From an uncultured Bacteroidales bacterium (GTDB lineage: Bacteria > Bacteroidota > Bacteroidia > Bacteroidales > F082), in contig ONKQ01000009.1 of assembly GCA_900318465.1 (NCBI GenBank), positions 1-64,000 on the forward strand: a stretch of DNA of 64,000 nucleotides, written 5' to 3'. Made by a program: the position numbers and the translations under genes. Within the stretch, counting starts at the first letter, position 1. Each line of letters opens with the position of its first letter. The notes under the pieces were generated by a model. It was given only the letters and a program-made list of their open reading frames with translations, made no database searches and was not told the DNA's origin. Of the stretch, positions 34,450 through 43,400 are shown one piece after another.

Positions 34450-34480
34450 CAAAAATAAGACTATTGCGAAACAAAACAAA
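34450..34480 (-). promoter_or_regulatory. Promoter of the methylase leader
   Basis: On the minus strand TTTG (34480-34477), 19-bp spacer, TATTTTTG (34457-34450). Diverges from the abiF RNA promoter only 30 bp away. Confidence 0.65.
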
Positions 34481-34509
34481 AAGGTTGAGGCTTTTTTTCC
34501 TCTAAATGC

Positions 34510-34539
34510 TTGACAGAATGAAAAAAGTTCGTACCTTTG
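34510..34539 (+). promoter_or_regulatory. Promoter of candidate abiF RNA and abiF
   Basis: TTGA (34510-34513), 18-bp spacer, TACCTTTG (34532-34539). Predicted start near 34546, immediately before the structured RNA. Confidence 0.65.
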
Positions 34540-34545
34540 CAGTTG

Positions 34546-34605
34546 GATAGTTCCCGCCGCGCTTCCCGCAGAACAGCGTACCAGGGCGGGACGTTTTATT
34601 TTATA
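34546..34605 (+). ncRNA. Candidate abiF-type RNA upstream of abiF
   Basis: A compact structured segment in the 64 bases before the gene. GTTCCCGCC (34550-34558) pairs with GGCGGGAC (34585-34592), with one bulge; an inner stem GCGCT/AGCGT closes the loop TCCCGCAGAAC. The unit ends in GTTTTATTTTAT. A small conserved RNA upstream of Abi_2-family genes is an established association (abiF RNA motif). The match to that motif is from memory of its features, not a model search. Confidence 0.6.
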
Positions 34606-34609
34606 TTGG

Positions 34610-35503
34610 ATGGAATATTCAAAGCAACCCATTACTGTTGAAGAACAGATTAAAGTGCTAAAACAGCGCGGATTAATTATTGATGACGAATCCGAAACAG
34701 TTTCGGTGTTAGAGCGCATCAGTTATTTTCGTTTGGCTTGCTATTGGCGACCAATGGAACAGGACAAAGTGCTACATATATTCAAACCCGATAGCCATTT
34801 CAACAATGTTCTTGCACTCTACCAATTTGACAGCGAACTGAAAGCATTCCTTTTCAGCCCCATCCAACAAATTGAAATTGCCGTACGTACTCGGATGATA
34901 CAACAGTTCTCGATGAAGTATGGACCATTTTGGTTCATGAATCGGCAATTGTTTATCAGCGAGGACATCTTTAAAAAACATCTCAATAGTTTGCGAAAAG
35001 CCATTGACAAAACCAATGATGACTTCATACTGGATCACTTCAGGCGTTATGACACTCCCGACATGCCTCCAGCGTGGAAAACATTGGAATTGGCCACTTT
35101 TGGAACCTTATCACGAATGTACACCAACTTTTCCGACAATGCAGTAAAGAAACAAGTGGCCCGAAGTTTCACGATTCCTCAGCATGAGTTTATGCGTAAT
35201 TGGTTGGAAAACTTGACTGTTGTTCGCAATATTTGTGCCCACCATGCGCGGTTGTGGAATAATTATACTTCCATTCAACTCCGGCTACCACATCGATTGC
35301 CTTATTCTTGGCTGACGAATTTTAATATTCCCGTAGGGCGTCTCTATCCTCAACTCTGTTGCATAGCATATTGGCTCAACGCCATCGACCAAAAGAACAC
35401 CTTCGTAGCCGATTTCAAGGCTTTGCTCACAAAATATCCAACCGTTGACACCGCCGCTATGGGCTTCCCCCGTGGCTGGCAACAAGAACCTCTTTGGCAT
35501 TAA
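34610..35503 (+). CDS. AbiF/AbiD-type abortive infection protein (Abi_2 family)
   Basis: 297 residues. Abi_2 family: VEEQIKVLKQRGLIIDDES, ISYFRLACYWRPM, LYQFDSELKAFLFSPIQQIE and LATFGTLSRMYTNF. HEPN-type RNase motif R206-N-I-C-A-H211 (VVRNICAHHARLWN). Abi_2 proteins block phage growth by abortive infection, presumably by RNA cleavage; this family is considered related to the HEPN nucleases that gave rise to Cas13. The candidate ncRNA just upstream suggests an RNA-controlled toxin. Confidence 0.92.
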   Translation: MEYSKQPITVEEQIKVLKQRGLIIDDESETVSVLERISYFRLACYWRPMEQDKVLHIFKPDSHFNNVLALYQFDSELKAFLFSPIQQIEIAVRTRMIQQFSMKYGPFWFMNRQLFISEDIFKKHLNSLRKAIDKTNDDFILDHFRRYDTPDMPPAWKTLELATFGTLSRMYTNFSDNAVKKQVARSFTIPQHEFMRNWLENLTVVRNICAHHARLWNNYTSIQLRLPHRLPYSWLTNFNIPVGRLYPQLCCIAYWLNAIDQKNTFVADFKALLTKYPTVDTAAMGFPRGWQQEPLWH

Positions 35504-35522
35504 CGCACAACAACTATAAGTC

Positions 35523-36836
35523 ATGCCCCAAACCTCCCTCAACCGCTCCATCCTGAAACTCGCCGTCCCCAACATCATCAGCAACATCACCGTGCCGCTG
35601 TTGGGCTTCGTCGACATGATGCTGATGGGGCATCAAGACAGCATCGCCTACATCGGGGCCATCGGGCTGGGTGGCACCATCTTCAGCGTGATGTACTCCA
35701 TCTTCAGTTTCATGCGTGCGGGGACGACGGGCTTCACGGCACAGGCCTACGGCGCCAACGACCGCGCCGAAATCGCCTATTCGCTCTATCGCTCGCTCTG
35801 CATCGCACTGATTGCCACGGTTTTGGTGCTTTCATTACAAAATGCGGTGGAATGGCTCAGCATGAAGTTGCTCAACGGCAGCGAAGAGGTTTTGGCCTAC
35901 ACCGCCACCTATTTCCATGTACGTATTTGGGCCGCGCCGGCGGTGCTTTGCCTCTATGCCTTCAATGGCTGGTTTATCGGGATGCAAAACACTACTATTC
36001 CAATGGTTATCGCCATCCTCACCAATGTGGTGAACATCGTTTTGAGCGTCGTTTTCGTCAATTATATGGGCATGGGCGTAAGTGGCGTGGCCTTGGGCAC
36101 GGTCATCGCGCAGTATTGCGGATTAATAACGGCGATTGTATTCCTTTTCGCCAAATTCCGCCATCATCTTATTCCCATCAGACGGGTATTGCTGCTGCAA
36201 AGCGACAAACTGAAGCGTTTCTTCCAAGTGAACGCCGACTTTATGATTCGCAGCATCCTTTTGGTACTGAGCATCGCTTATTTCAACAACCAGTCGGCCA
36301 AACTCGGCGACGACATGTTGGCCGTGAACATGATTCTGATGCAGTTCTTCTATATCTTTTCCTATTTCACCGACGGTTTCGCCTACGCAGGCGAGGCTTT
36401 GGTAGGGCGTTTTACGGGTGCGCACGACCCGAAACAACTTCGCCAAACGGTGAAACTGCTGTTCCTTTGGGGTTTCCTCATCGCCTTACCTTTCACGGTG
36501 CTTTATGCCCTCTTCCCCGATTGGTTCATCGGCCTCGTCAGCGACCAGCCCGAAATCATCCCTATGGCCAAGCCTTACCACATCTATTTGGCCGCCATTC
36601 CGCTCATTACTTTTGCGGCCTTCCTTTGGGACGGCGTTTACATCGGGGCCACGGCAGCCCGCGCCATCCGCAATACAATGATTATTTCAGCGTTATTCGT
36701 GTTCTTGCCCTCTTCATTAATATTAATGCCGCCTTTCGGCAATCACGGGCTTTGGATTGCTTTTCTGCTTTTTATGGTTGCGAGAGGGCTGTCAATGACC
36801 CTAATGGCGAAACGGGCGGTGTTTGGAGCGAAATAA
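35523..36836 (+). CDS. MATE family efflux transporter
   Basis: 437 residues with about twelve membrane segments in two repeats, typical of Na+- or H+-coupled multidrug and toxin extrusion pumps (LAVPNIISNITVPLLGFVDM, ALGTVIAQYCGLITA). Located in the inner membrane. Begins 20 bases after abiF but is probably an ordinary DinF/NorM-like transporter; substrate unknown. Confidence 0.9.
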   Translation: MPQTSLNRSILKLAVPNIISNITVPLLGFVDMMLMGHQDSIAYIGAIGLGGTIFSVMYSIFSFMRAGTTGFTAQAYGANDRAEIAYSLYRSLCIALIATVLVLSLQNAVEWLSMKLLNGSEEVLAYTATYFHVRIWAAPAVLCLYAFNGWFIGMQNTTIPMVIAILTNVVNIVLSVVFVNYMGMGVSGVALGTVIAQYCGLITAIVFLFAKFRHHLIPIRRVLLLQSDKLKRFFQVNADFMIRSILLVLSIAYFNNQSAKLGDDMLAVNMILMQFFYIFSYFTDGFAYAGEALVGRFTGAHDPKQLRQTVKLLFLWGFLIALPFTVLYALFPDWFIGLVSDQPEIIPMAKPYHIYLAAIPLITFAAFLWDGVYIGATAARAIRNTMIISALFVFLPSSLILMPPFGNHGLWIAFLLFMVARGLSMTLMAKRAVFGAK

Positions 36837-36847
36837 TCGTGTTTTGC

Positions 36848-36920
36848 AAGGTCGGGCACACGGGTTCGTTCCTACGATTCGACAATTGACTACGTCGAAT
36901 TATCATTTCTACGATTAAAC
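36848..36920. repeat. Repeat family D, copy between MATE and DPP genes
   Basis: GGTCGGGCACACGGGTTCG with TTCCTACGATTCGAC, related to the GGGCGAACACATGGGTTCG element at 44009-44070. Includes the imperfect palindrome CGATTCGACAATTGACTACG. Confidence 0.45.
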
Positions 36921-36943
36921 GACGTAACAAACCAACAAATCCT

Positions 36944-36951
36944 TATCTTTG
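36944..36951 (+). promoter_or_regulatory. -7 box of the DPP-IV gene
   Basis: TATCTTTG, fits TAnnTTTG, 24 bases before the start codon. Confidence 0.55.
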
Positions 36952-36975
36952 CAAAAAATTTCAAAAACAGACATT

Positions 36976-39129
36976 ATGAACAAAATTTTCACAGTTTTAT
37001 CCTTGGCCTTGATGATGGCCATCGCTTTGCCCATGCAGGCCCAAGAGAAGAAGTTCTTCACCCCCGAAGATGCCTCCTACAACAACCGCAGCCTTTATGC
37101 CCAACGCCCCAACCAACTGAAATGGATTGGCGATTCCGACATTTTGATGAAAGTGAAAGACAACGAAATCATAACCATGACGCCAAGTGCCAAAAAAGAA
37201 GCCACTTTCTTGACTTTGGAAGACCTGAACGGCTACACCCGTAGCGAAGGCCTCATCGACCTGAAACGCATCCCCCAACTGACTTGGCTCAACGACTTTC
37301 AAGCCTACTTTTATGCCTTGGGCGAAGACGGCATCAACTTGAACAAGATGGACATCAAGAAGAAAACCATTGAGAAGAAGGCCTCCATCCCGCAAGACGC
37401 TGAAAACCAAACCATCTGCAAGCCCACTTTGAATGTAGCCTACACCATCGACAACAATCTGTTTGTGGCCAAAGGCGACAAGCAAATCCAAATCACCAAC
37501 AACCCTGAACATGTCATTGCCGGTCAGAGTGTGCACCGCAACGAATTCGCCATCAATGGCGGTATCTTTTGGTCGCCCGACGGCAAGCTCCTCGCCTACT
37601 ACAGCATGGACGAGCGCATGGTGACCGACTATCCCTTGGTCGACATCCAAGAGCGTATCGCCACCGCCAAGCCCATCAAATATCCCATGGCAGGCATGAC
37701 GAGCCACGAGGTGACGCTGCACATCTACGACATCGCCACGGGCAAGGAAATCGTTGTAAAAACGGGTGAACCCGCCGAGCAATACCTCACCGCCATCACC
37801 TGGAATCCCGACAACAAGCGTATCTACATCGGTGTGTTGAACCGTCAACAGAATCATCTGAAATTCAACGAATACGATGCCCTCACCGGCAACTTCATCC
37901 AAACCATCTTTGAAGACCACGACGAGCAATATGTTGAGCCTCAGGGTCCCGCCTACTTCCTTCCCAACAATCCCGACCAGTTTATCTGGAAGGCCCAACG
38001 CGATGGCTATTATCACCTCTATCTCTACACCATCAGCAACGGTTCCGTGCGCCAACTCACAAAAGGCAACTTTGTCATCACCGATTTCAACGGCTTCTCG
38101 AAAAACGGCAAATACATCTATTATCGCTCCACCGAGGTCAGCCCGCTTGAACGCCATTGCTACATGATGGAACTCAAGACCGGAAAGATTACCAAACTCA
38201 CCACTGCACACGGCACCCACGATGTGGTTCCTTCGGGCGACGGCAAGTATTTCTTGGATTTCTATTCCAGCACCGATGCACCCTACAATGTTGATTTGCA
38301 AGACAAAAAAGGCAAGTTTGTCAGACGTTTGCACGAAGCCGAAAACCCCATAAAAGACTATAACATCGGCATCACCGAACTCGGCACACTGAAGGCTGAA
38401 GACGGACAGACGCTCTACACCCGCCTCATCAAGCCCTACAACTTCGATTCCTCGAAGAAATATCCCGTTATCGTTTATGTGTATGGCGGCCCTCATGCCC
38501 AACTCATCACCGACGACTGGCTGGCTGGCGCAGGCATTTACTTGAACTATTTGGCCCAAGAAGGCTTCCTTGTCTTTACGTTGGACAACCGTGGCTCAGC
38601 CGACCGTGGCGAGGCCTTCGAGCAGTGCATCCATCGCCAATGCGGTCAGCTTGAAATGCGCGACCAAATGACAGGTATCAATTGGCTCAAAACCTTGCCG
38701 TATGTTGATGCCAACCGCATCGGCAGCGATGGTTGGAGCTATGGCGGCTTCATGTCGACCTCACTGAAAATCAACCATCCCGAAGTGTTCAAAGTCAGCG
38801 TGGCTGGCGGTCCCGTATTGGATTGGAAATATTACGAAATCATGTACGGCGAGCGTTACATGGACACGCCCCAAGAGAACCCCGAAGGCTATGAGTTGAC
38901 CAGCCTCGAAAACAAGACCGACAAACTGGAAGGCAAGCTCCTGATGATCCACTGCACCACCGACCCCGTCGTGATGTGGCAACACAGCCTCGTCTTCGTC
39001 GAGAACTGCATCCACAACGGCAAGCAACTCGATTATTTCGTCTATCCTGGCCACGACCACAATGTCTACGGCATGGACCGTGCCCATTTGATCACGAAGA
39101 TTACGCAATACTTTAAGGATAACCTTTAA
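36976..39129 (+). CDS. S9 family dipeptidyl peptidase IV
   Basis: 717 residues. Signal peptide (MNKIFTVLSLALMMAIALPMQAQ), beta-propeller (DPPIV_N) and C-terminal alpha/beta-hydrolase peptidase domain. Nucleophile Ser588 in DGWSYGGFMS, Asp663 in HCTTDPV and His695 in YPGHDHNVYG form the triad. Removes X-Pro dipeptides, as in asaccharolytic or proteolytic Bacteroidales. Start ATG 36976 gives the clean signal peptide; the frame from 36949 would overlap the promoter. Confidence 0.93.
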   Translation: MNKIFTVLSLALMMAIALPMQAQEKKFFTPEDASYNNRSLYAQRPNQLKWIGDSDILMKVKDNEIITMTPSAKKEATFLTLEDLNGYTRSEGLIDLKRIPQLTWLNDFQAYFYALGEDGINLNKMDIKKKTIEKKASIPQDAENQTICKPTLNVAYTIDNNLFVAKGDKQIQITNNPEHVIAGQSVHRNEFAINGGIFWSPDGKLLAYYSMDERMVTDYPLVDIQERIATAKPIKYPMAGMTSHEVTLHIYDIATGKEIVVKTGEPAEQYLTAITWNPDNKRIYIGVLNRQQNHLKFNEYDALTGNFIQTIFEDHDEQYVEPQGPAYFLPNNPDQFIWKAQRDGYYHLYLYTISNGSVRQLTKGNFVITDFNGFSKNGKYIYYRSTEVSPLERHCYMMELKTGKITKLTTAHGTHDVVPSGDGKYFLDFYSSTDAPYNVDLQDKKGKFVRRLHEAENPIKDYNIGITELGTLKAEDGQTLYTRLIKPYNFDSSKKYPVIVYVYGGPHAQLITDDWLAGAGIYLNYLAQEGFLVFTLDNRGSADRGEAFEQCIHRQCGQLEMRDQMTGINWLKTLPYVDANRIGSDGWSYGGFMSTSLKINHPEVFKVSVAGGPVLDWKYYEIMYGERYMDTPQENPEGYELTSLENKTDKLEGKLLMIHCTTDPVVMWQHSLVFVENCIHNGKQLDYFVYPGHDHNVYGMDRAHLITKITQYFKDNL

Positions 39130-39170
39130 GCCCTTTAAGTAACTGTTGAGAATCAAACTTCAATGTTTTT

Positions 39171-39290
39171 TGACTTCGGGACTTCGTGACACGGGACTTC
39201 AGGTATTTGTTTGACTCGCAGTCCCGCAGTCTCGGAGTCCCGCAGTCCCGCAGTCTAATACGTAAACTAAACATGCCCATCTACTTATTA
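39171..39290. repeat. Dispersed repeat family C, copy 1
   Basis: TTGACTTCGGGACTTCGTGA then CGCAGTCCCGCAGTC and ATCTACTTATTA. Aligns over ~120 bp with 55270-55390. Lies between converging genes, just before the shared terminator. Confidence 0.8.
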
Positions 39291-39292
39291 CA

Positions 39293-39331
39293 AAAAAAGC
39301 GGGAGGTTTCAGTTCCTCCCGCTTCTTTTTG
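39293..39331. terminator. Bidirectional terminator between DPP-IV and lspA
   Basis: AAAAAAAGCGGGAGG pairs with CCTCCCGCTTCTTTTT around an 8-nt loop; A and T runs on both sides serve both strands. Confidence 0.88.
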
Positions 39332-39970
39332 TTATAAGTTCTTCAGCCACTTCCACTGGAACAGCAGCATATAAAACACCCCAACGGTGATGGCCGAGTC
39401 AGCGAAGTTGAATATCGGCCTGAAGAAGATGAAATGCCCGTCAGGACCAAAGAAGAAATTCGGCAACCACGAGGCATTTTCTCTTGCTACGTCAATAATG
39501 GGGAAATAGAGCATATCGACCACACGACCGTGCAGCCAGCCGGCATAACCGCCGCCATCGGGGAACAAAGTGGCCAATTGGGTAAAGGTACTCTCACTGA
39601 AGATACGGCCATAGAACACACAATCGATGATGTTGCCCATTGCGCCCGACGTGATGAGCGACAAGCCGAACAGCACACCGAACTTGGTGTTTTTCTTCGA
39701 AAGTCGGAAAATGATAATGAACAAGGCAATGACTGCCACAATGCGGAAGAGGCTCAATATCAACTTCATGGTTCCTCCACTGCCCAACCAGCCAAAGGCC
39801 ATGCCTTCATTCTCGATGAACAGCAGCTTGAACCACTTCCCGATGACGGGAATCTCTTCGCCCAAAGTCATGTGCAGTTTGATCCAAATCTTGAGAACTT
39901 GGTCAAAAAACAGCACCAAAAACATCACCACAAACGACCACATCAGGCCGCGATTGCCCTGTTTTTTCAC
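39332..39970 (-). CDS. lspA: Lipoprotein signal peptidase (signal peptidase II)
   Basis: 212 residues, four membrane segments. Aspartyl protease that cleaves prolipoproteins at the lipobox. Conserved blocks: FDQVLKIWIK, ENEGMAFGW, SGAMGNIIDCVFYG (catalytic Asp) and FRPIFNFADSAITVG (second Asp). Overlaps the DksA-like gene by 4 bp. Confidence 0.95.
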   Translation of the reverse strand: MKKQGNRGLMWSFVVMFLVLFFDQVLKIWIKLHMTLGEEIPVIGKWFKLLFIENEGMAFGWLGSGGTMKLILSLFRIVAVIALFIIIFRLSKKNTKFGVLFGLSLITSGAMGNIIDCVFYGRIFSESTFTQLATLFPDGGGYAGWLHGRVVDMLYFPIIDVARENASWLPNFFFGPDGHFIFFRPIFNFADSAITVGVFYMLLFQWKWLKNL

Positions 39971-40356
39971 TTTTTCTTTAGTTTTGCATCAAGGCTGCGT
40001 GTGGTGATAGGCACACAGCGAAGTCTTTCCTTGGGAATAAGTTTTCCAGTTTCGCAGCAAACGCCGTAAGTCTTGTTCTCAATGCGCATAAGGGCGAGTT
40101 CAAGGTTGCGGATGTACTTCTCCTGACGTGCCACGAGTTTGGCGTTTTCTTCTTTCTGCGCCACGGCATAACCGTCTTCCAACACCTTGAAAGTAGGGGC
40201 TGTGTCGTCGGTGCTGTGCTCGCCGCCAGAGAGGTTGGCCTGCAAGGTAGCTAAACTGTTTTTAGCTTGCTCAAGCTTTTCAAGTATCAAAGTTTTGAAT
40301 TCTTCAAGGTCTTCGTCGGAATAACGGACCTGTGGTTCCTTTTTGTTAGTGTCCAT
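39967..40356 (-). CDS. TraR/DksA family transcriptional regulator
   Basis: 129 residues. Coiled-coil N-terminal half and C-terminal zinc-finger-like region NKTYGVCCETGKLIPKERLR. DksA-type proteins enter the RNA polymerase secondary channel and tune rRNA and stress genes with ppGpp. Only one cysteine pair (CC) remains, as in many Bacteroidetes members, so zinc binding may be lost. Confidence 0.9.
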   Translation of the reverse strand: MDTNKKEPQVRYSDEDLEEFKTLILEKLEQAKNSLATLQANLSGGEHSTDDTAPTFKVLEDGYAVAQKEENAKLVARQEKYIRNLELALMRIENKTYGVCCETGKLIPKERLRCVPITTRSLDAKLKKK

Positions 40357-40385
40357 GATTGTGTATTTTAGTGAAGCGTTTTCGT

Positions 40386-40460
40386 CACTGCGAGGAACGA
40401 AACAGCCCAGACAATTAGCTTTCTTCCCTAGATTGCTTCGTACCTCGCAATAACGCTAAG
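40386..40460. repeat. Dispersed repeat family A, inverted pair
   Basis: ACTGCGAGGAACGAAACAGCC and, inverted, AGATTGCTTCGTACCTCGCA form a hairpin-capable pair between ileS and the DksA-like gene. Confidence 0.7.
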
Positions 40461-40470
40461 CGCGTCTGTA

Positions 40471-43400
40471 TTATTTCTTCTTTATCATCAATTTAACGTT
40501 AATGCCTTCAACGAGTTCCTCTGCTTCCACGCCTTCAAGCACGTCCACCTTATTAATAGTGGCCAGCGTTTCATTGCAGATGTAATCGCCGAATTTTTCC
40601 ACTGCGGTGTCTGTCTTTTCGTTTTTCTCGATGAGCAGTTCGATGCGGTCGGTGACCTCAAAGCCGCCGGTCTTGCGAAGGTTCTGCACACGATTCACGA
40701 TTTCGCGGGCGAGGCCTTCTTGCATCAACTCTTCGGTGATGGTCATATCGAGTGCAACGGTGAGGTCGTCCTGCGAAGTGACCGCCCAGCCGGGGATGTC
40801 TTGCGTCGAAATCAGGGCATCTTCGAGGGTCAGTTCAACGTCAACGCCGTCCACGTTCAAGTGGGTGCCGTTGTTCTTCTCAAAAGCGTGAATCTCATCT
40901 TGGCTCATGTTGGCAAAGTAGGCCTGAATCTGCTTCATCTGCTTGCCATATTTCTTGCCCAAGGTCTTGAAATTGGGTTTCACGTTCTTCACGAGTATGT
41001 TGTTGTCAGCCGAGAGGAACTCAATGCCCTTGATGTTGACTTCGCTCATGATGAGGTGCGAAACCTTCTCCAACTGTGTTTTCATCTCGTCGCCCGTGAC
41101 GGGAATCATAATCTTCGACAAGGGCTGACGCACACGGATATTGGCTTTCTTACGCAAAGAGAGCACCAACGATGAAATCAGCTGGGCCATCTCCATGCGC
41201 TGCTCCAAAGCCTTGTCAATGAAGCTCATGTTGGCCACGGGGAAGTCGGTCAAATGCACTGATTCGGCCTTGTTGCGACCCGTGACGTTGTTCAGGTCGC
41301 GGTAAAGTTGCTCACTGAAGAACGGCGCGATGGGCGAACTGAGGCGGGCTACGGTTTCAAGGCAGGTGTAAAGCGTTTGATAGGCCGACAGCTTGTCTTG
41401 GTTGTCCTCGCTCTTCCAGAAACGACGGCGCGAAAGGCGCACGAACCAGTTGCTCAAGTGAGCATCCACAAACTCGGCTATGGCTCGACCGGCACGGGTA
41501 GGCTCATAGCTGCCGTAGGCTTCATCCACATTGAGAATCAAGGTGTTCAGCTCCGACAGAATCCAACGGTCGATTTCAGGACGGTCGGCGTATGCAAGGT
41601 CGGCTTCCGAATAGTCGAACTTGTCGATGTTGGCGTATAAAGCGAAGAAAGCGTAGGTGTTGTAAAGCGTTCCGAAGAACTTGCGGCGCACTTCGTCCAC
41701 GCCTGCCTCGTCAAACTTCAGGTTGTCCCAAGGCTGCGAGTTGGTAATCATGTACCAACGCACGGCATCGGCGCCGTATTGCTGGATGGCACCAAACGGG
41801 TCGACGGCATTGCCCAAACGCTTGGACATCTTGTTGCCGTTCTTGTCGAGTACCAAACCATTGGAAACCACGTTCTTGTAAGCCACGCTATCGAAGCACA
41901 TTGTGGCGATGGCATGGAGCGTGAAGAACCAGCCACGGGTTTGGTCAACGCCCTCGGCGATAAAGTCCGCTGGGAAGGGGAGCGCCTGTCCTTCAGTCCT
42001 AAGTCTTCCGTCCTCTGTCTTTTCACCCATATAGTGGTATTGGGCGTAAGGCATTGCTCCAGAATCGAACCAAACATCAATCAAATCAGGCTCGCGGAAC
42101 ATCTTCTTGCCGCTTGCGGAACAAAGGATGACACCGTCGATATAAGGTCTGTGTAAGTCAAACTTGGTGTAATCGCTTGAAGCGTAAGGATTTTCACTCA
42201 TGAATCCCGCCTTGATGGACTTCTCGATTTCGTTGCGAAGTTCCTCGACGCTGCCGATGCAAATTTCTTCCTTGCCGTCCTCGGTGCGCCAAATCGGGAG
42301 CGGTGTGCCCCAATAGCGCGAGCGCGAAAGGTTCCAATCGACCAAGTTTTCAAGCCAGTTGCCGAAACGTCCGCTTCCGGTGGCTTCGGGCTTCCAGTTG
42401 ATGGTCTTGTTGAGTTCTATCATCCTGTCTTTCAAGGCTGTAGTCTTGATAAACCAACTATCAAGAGGATAATACAACACTGGTTTGTCGGTACGCCAGC
42501 AGTGCGGGTAGTTGTGCGTATGTTTCTCGCTCTTGAAAAGTTTGCCTTCTTCCTTCAGCATGACCACGATGTCGACATCCAAACTCTTGTCTTTTTCGGT
42601 CTTGGTGGGGTCGTAGGCGTTTTTCACGAATTGGCCGGCGTATGGGCGATAAGCTTCCACGTCCATGCTGTTCTTGACGAACTCAGGGTCAAGGTCTTCG
42701 ATGCGCCAGAATTTGCCGGTGCGGTCTACCATCGGCTGGGCCTTGCCGTCCTTGTCAATCATCTGCAAGGGCGGGATGCCGGCTGCGGCGGCCACGCGCT
42801 TGTCGTCGGCACCAAAGGTCGGGGCGATGTGGACGATGCCCGTACCGTCCTCGGTGGTCACATAGTCGCCAGGGATGATGCGGAAAGCGCCCTCGCCTGG
42901 ATTGACCCACGGGATAAGTTGCTCATACTCAATGCCAACAAGGTCAGTACCTTTCACAGTGCCTAAAACCTCGTAAGGCAATTTCTTGTCGCCGACTTTC
43001 CAATCCTCGAAAGCTGGTTTCTCTTCTTCGGCAGGGAAGAAAGAGGACATCAGCGGCTTGCCGAGAATGAGGTAAGTCTGCTCTCCCGACACAGGATTGA
43101 CTGAACGGACGAGGTTATATTCAATGTTCGGGCCGACGCAAAGAGCCGTATTTGAAGGCAATGTCCAAGGAGTGGTGGTCCAAGCGATGGCAAAAGTTGA
43201 CAGTTGAGGGTTGAGCGTTGGGAGTTGGCCGCCAAAGATAACTTTCAACTTTTCACTATCAACTTTCAACTTGAACAATGCCACGCAAGTCAAATCCTTA
43301 ACATCGCGGTAGCAGCCAGGCATGTTCAGTTCGTGGGAGCTGAGTCCCGTGCCAGCAGCGGGTGAGTAGGGCTGGATGGTGTAGCCTTTATAAAGCAAAC

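Noticed and set aside
31500..35503. CRISPR-Cas or other large multi-gene defence operon in the 31-35 kb island
   Set aside because: Only separate small systems are seen (HigBA, methylase plus DUF262-HNH, AbiF); there is no array and no cas, brx, dis, zor or similar gene.
35852..36889. 345-codon open frame overlapping the MATE gene in another frame
   Set aside because: Arg/His/Pro-rich translation typical of an out-of-frame shadow; the MATE frame has clear membrane helices.
36997..38559. 520-codon open frame on the minus strand
   Set aside because: Antisense of the DPP-IV gene, which has a signal peptide and an intact catalytic triad on the plus strand.
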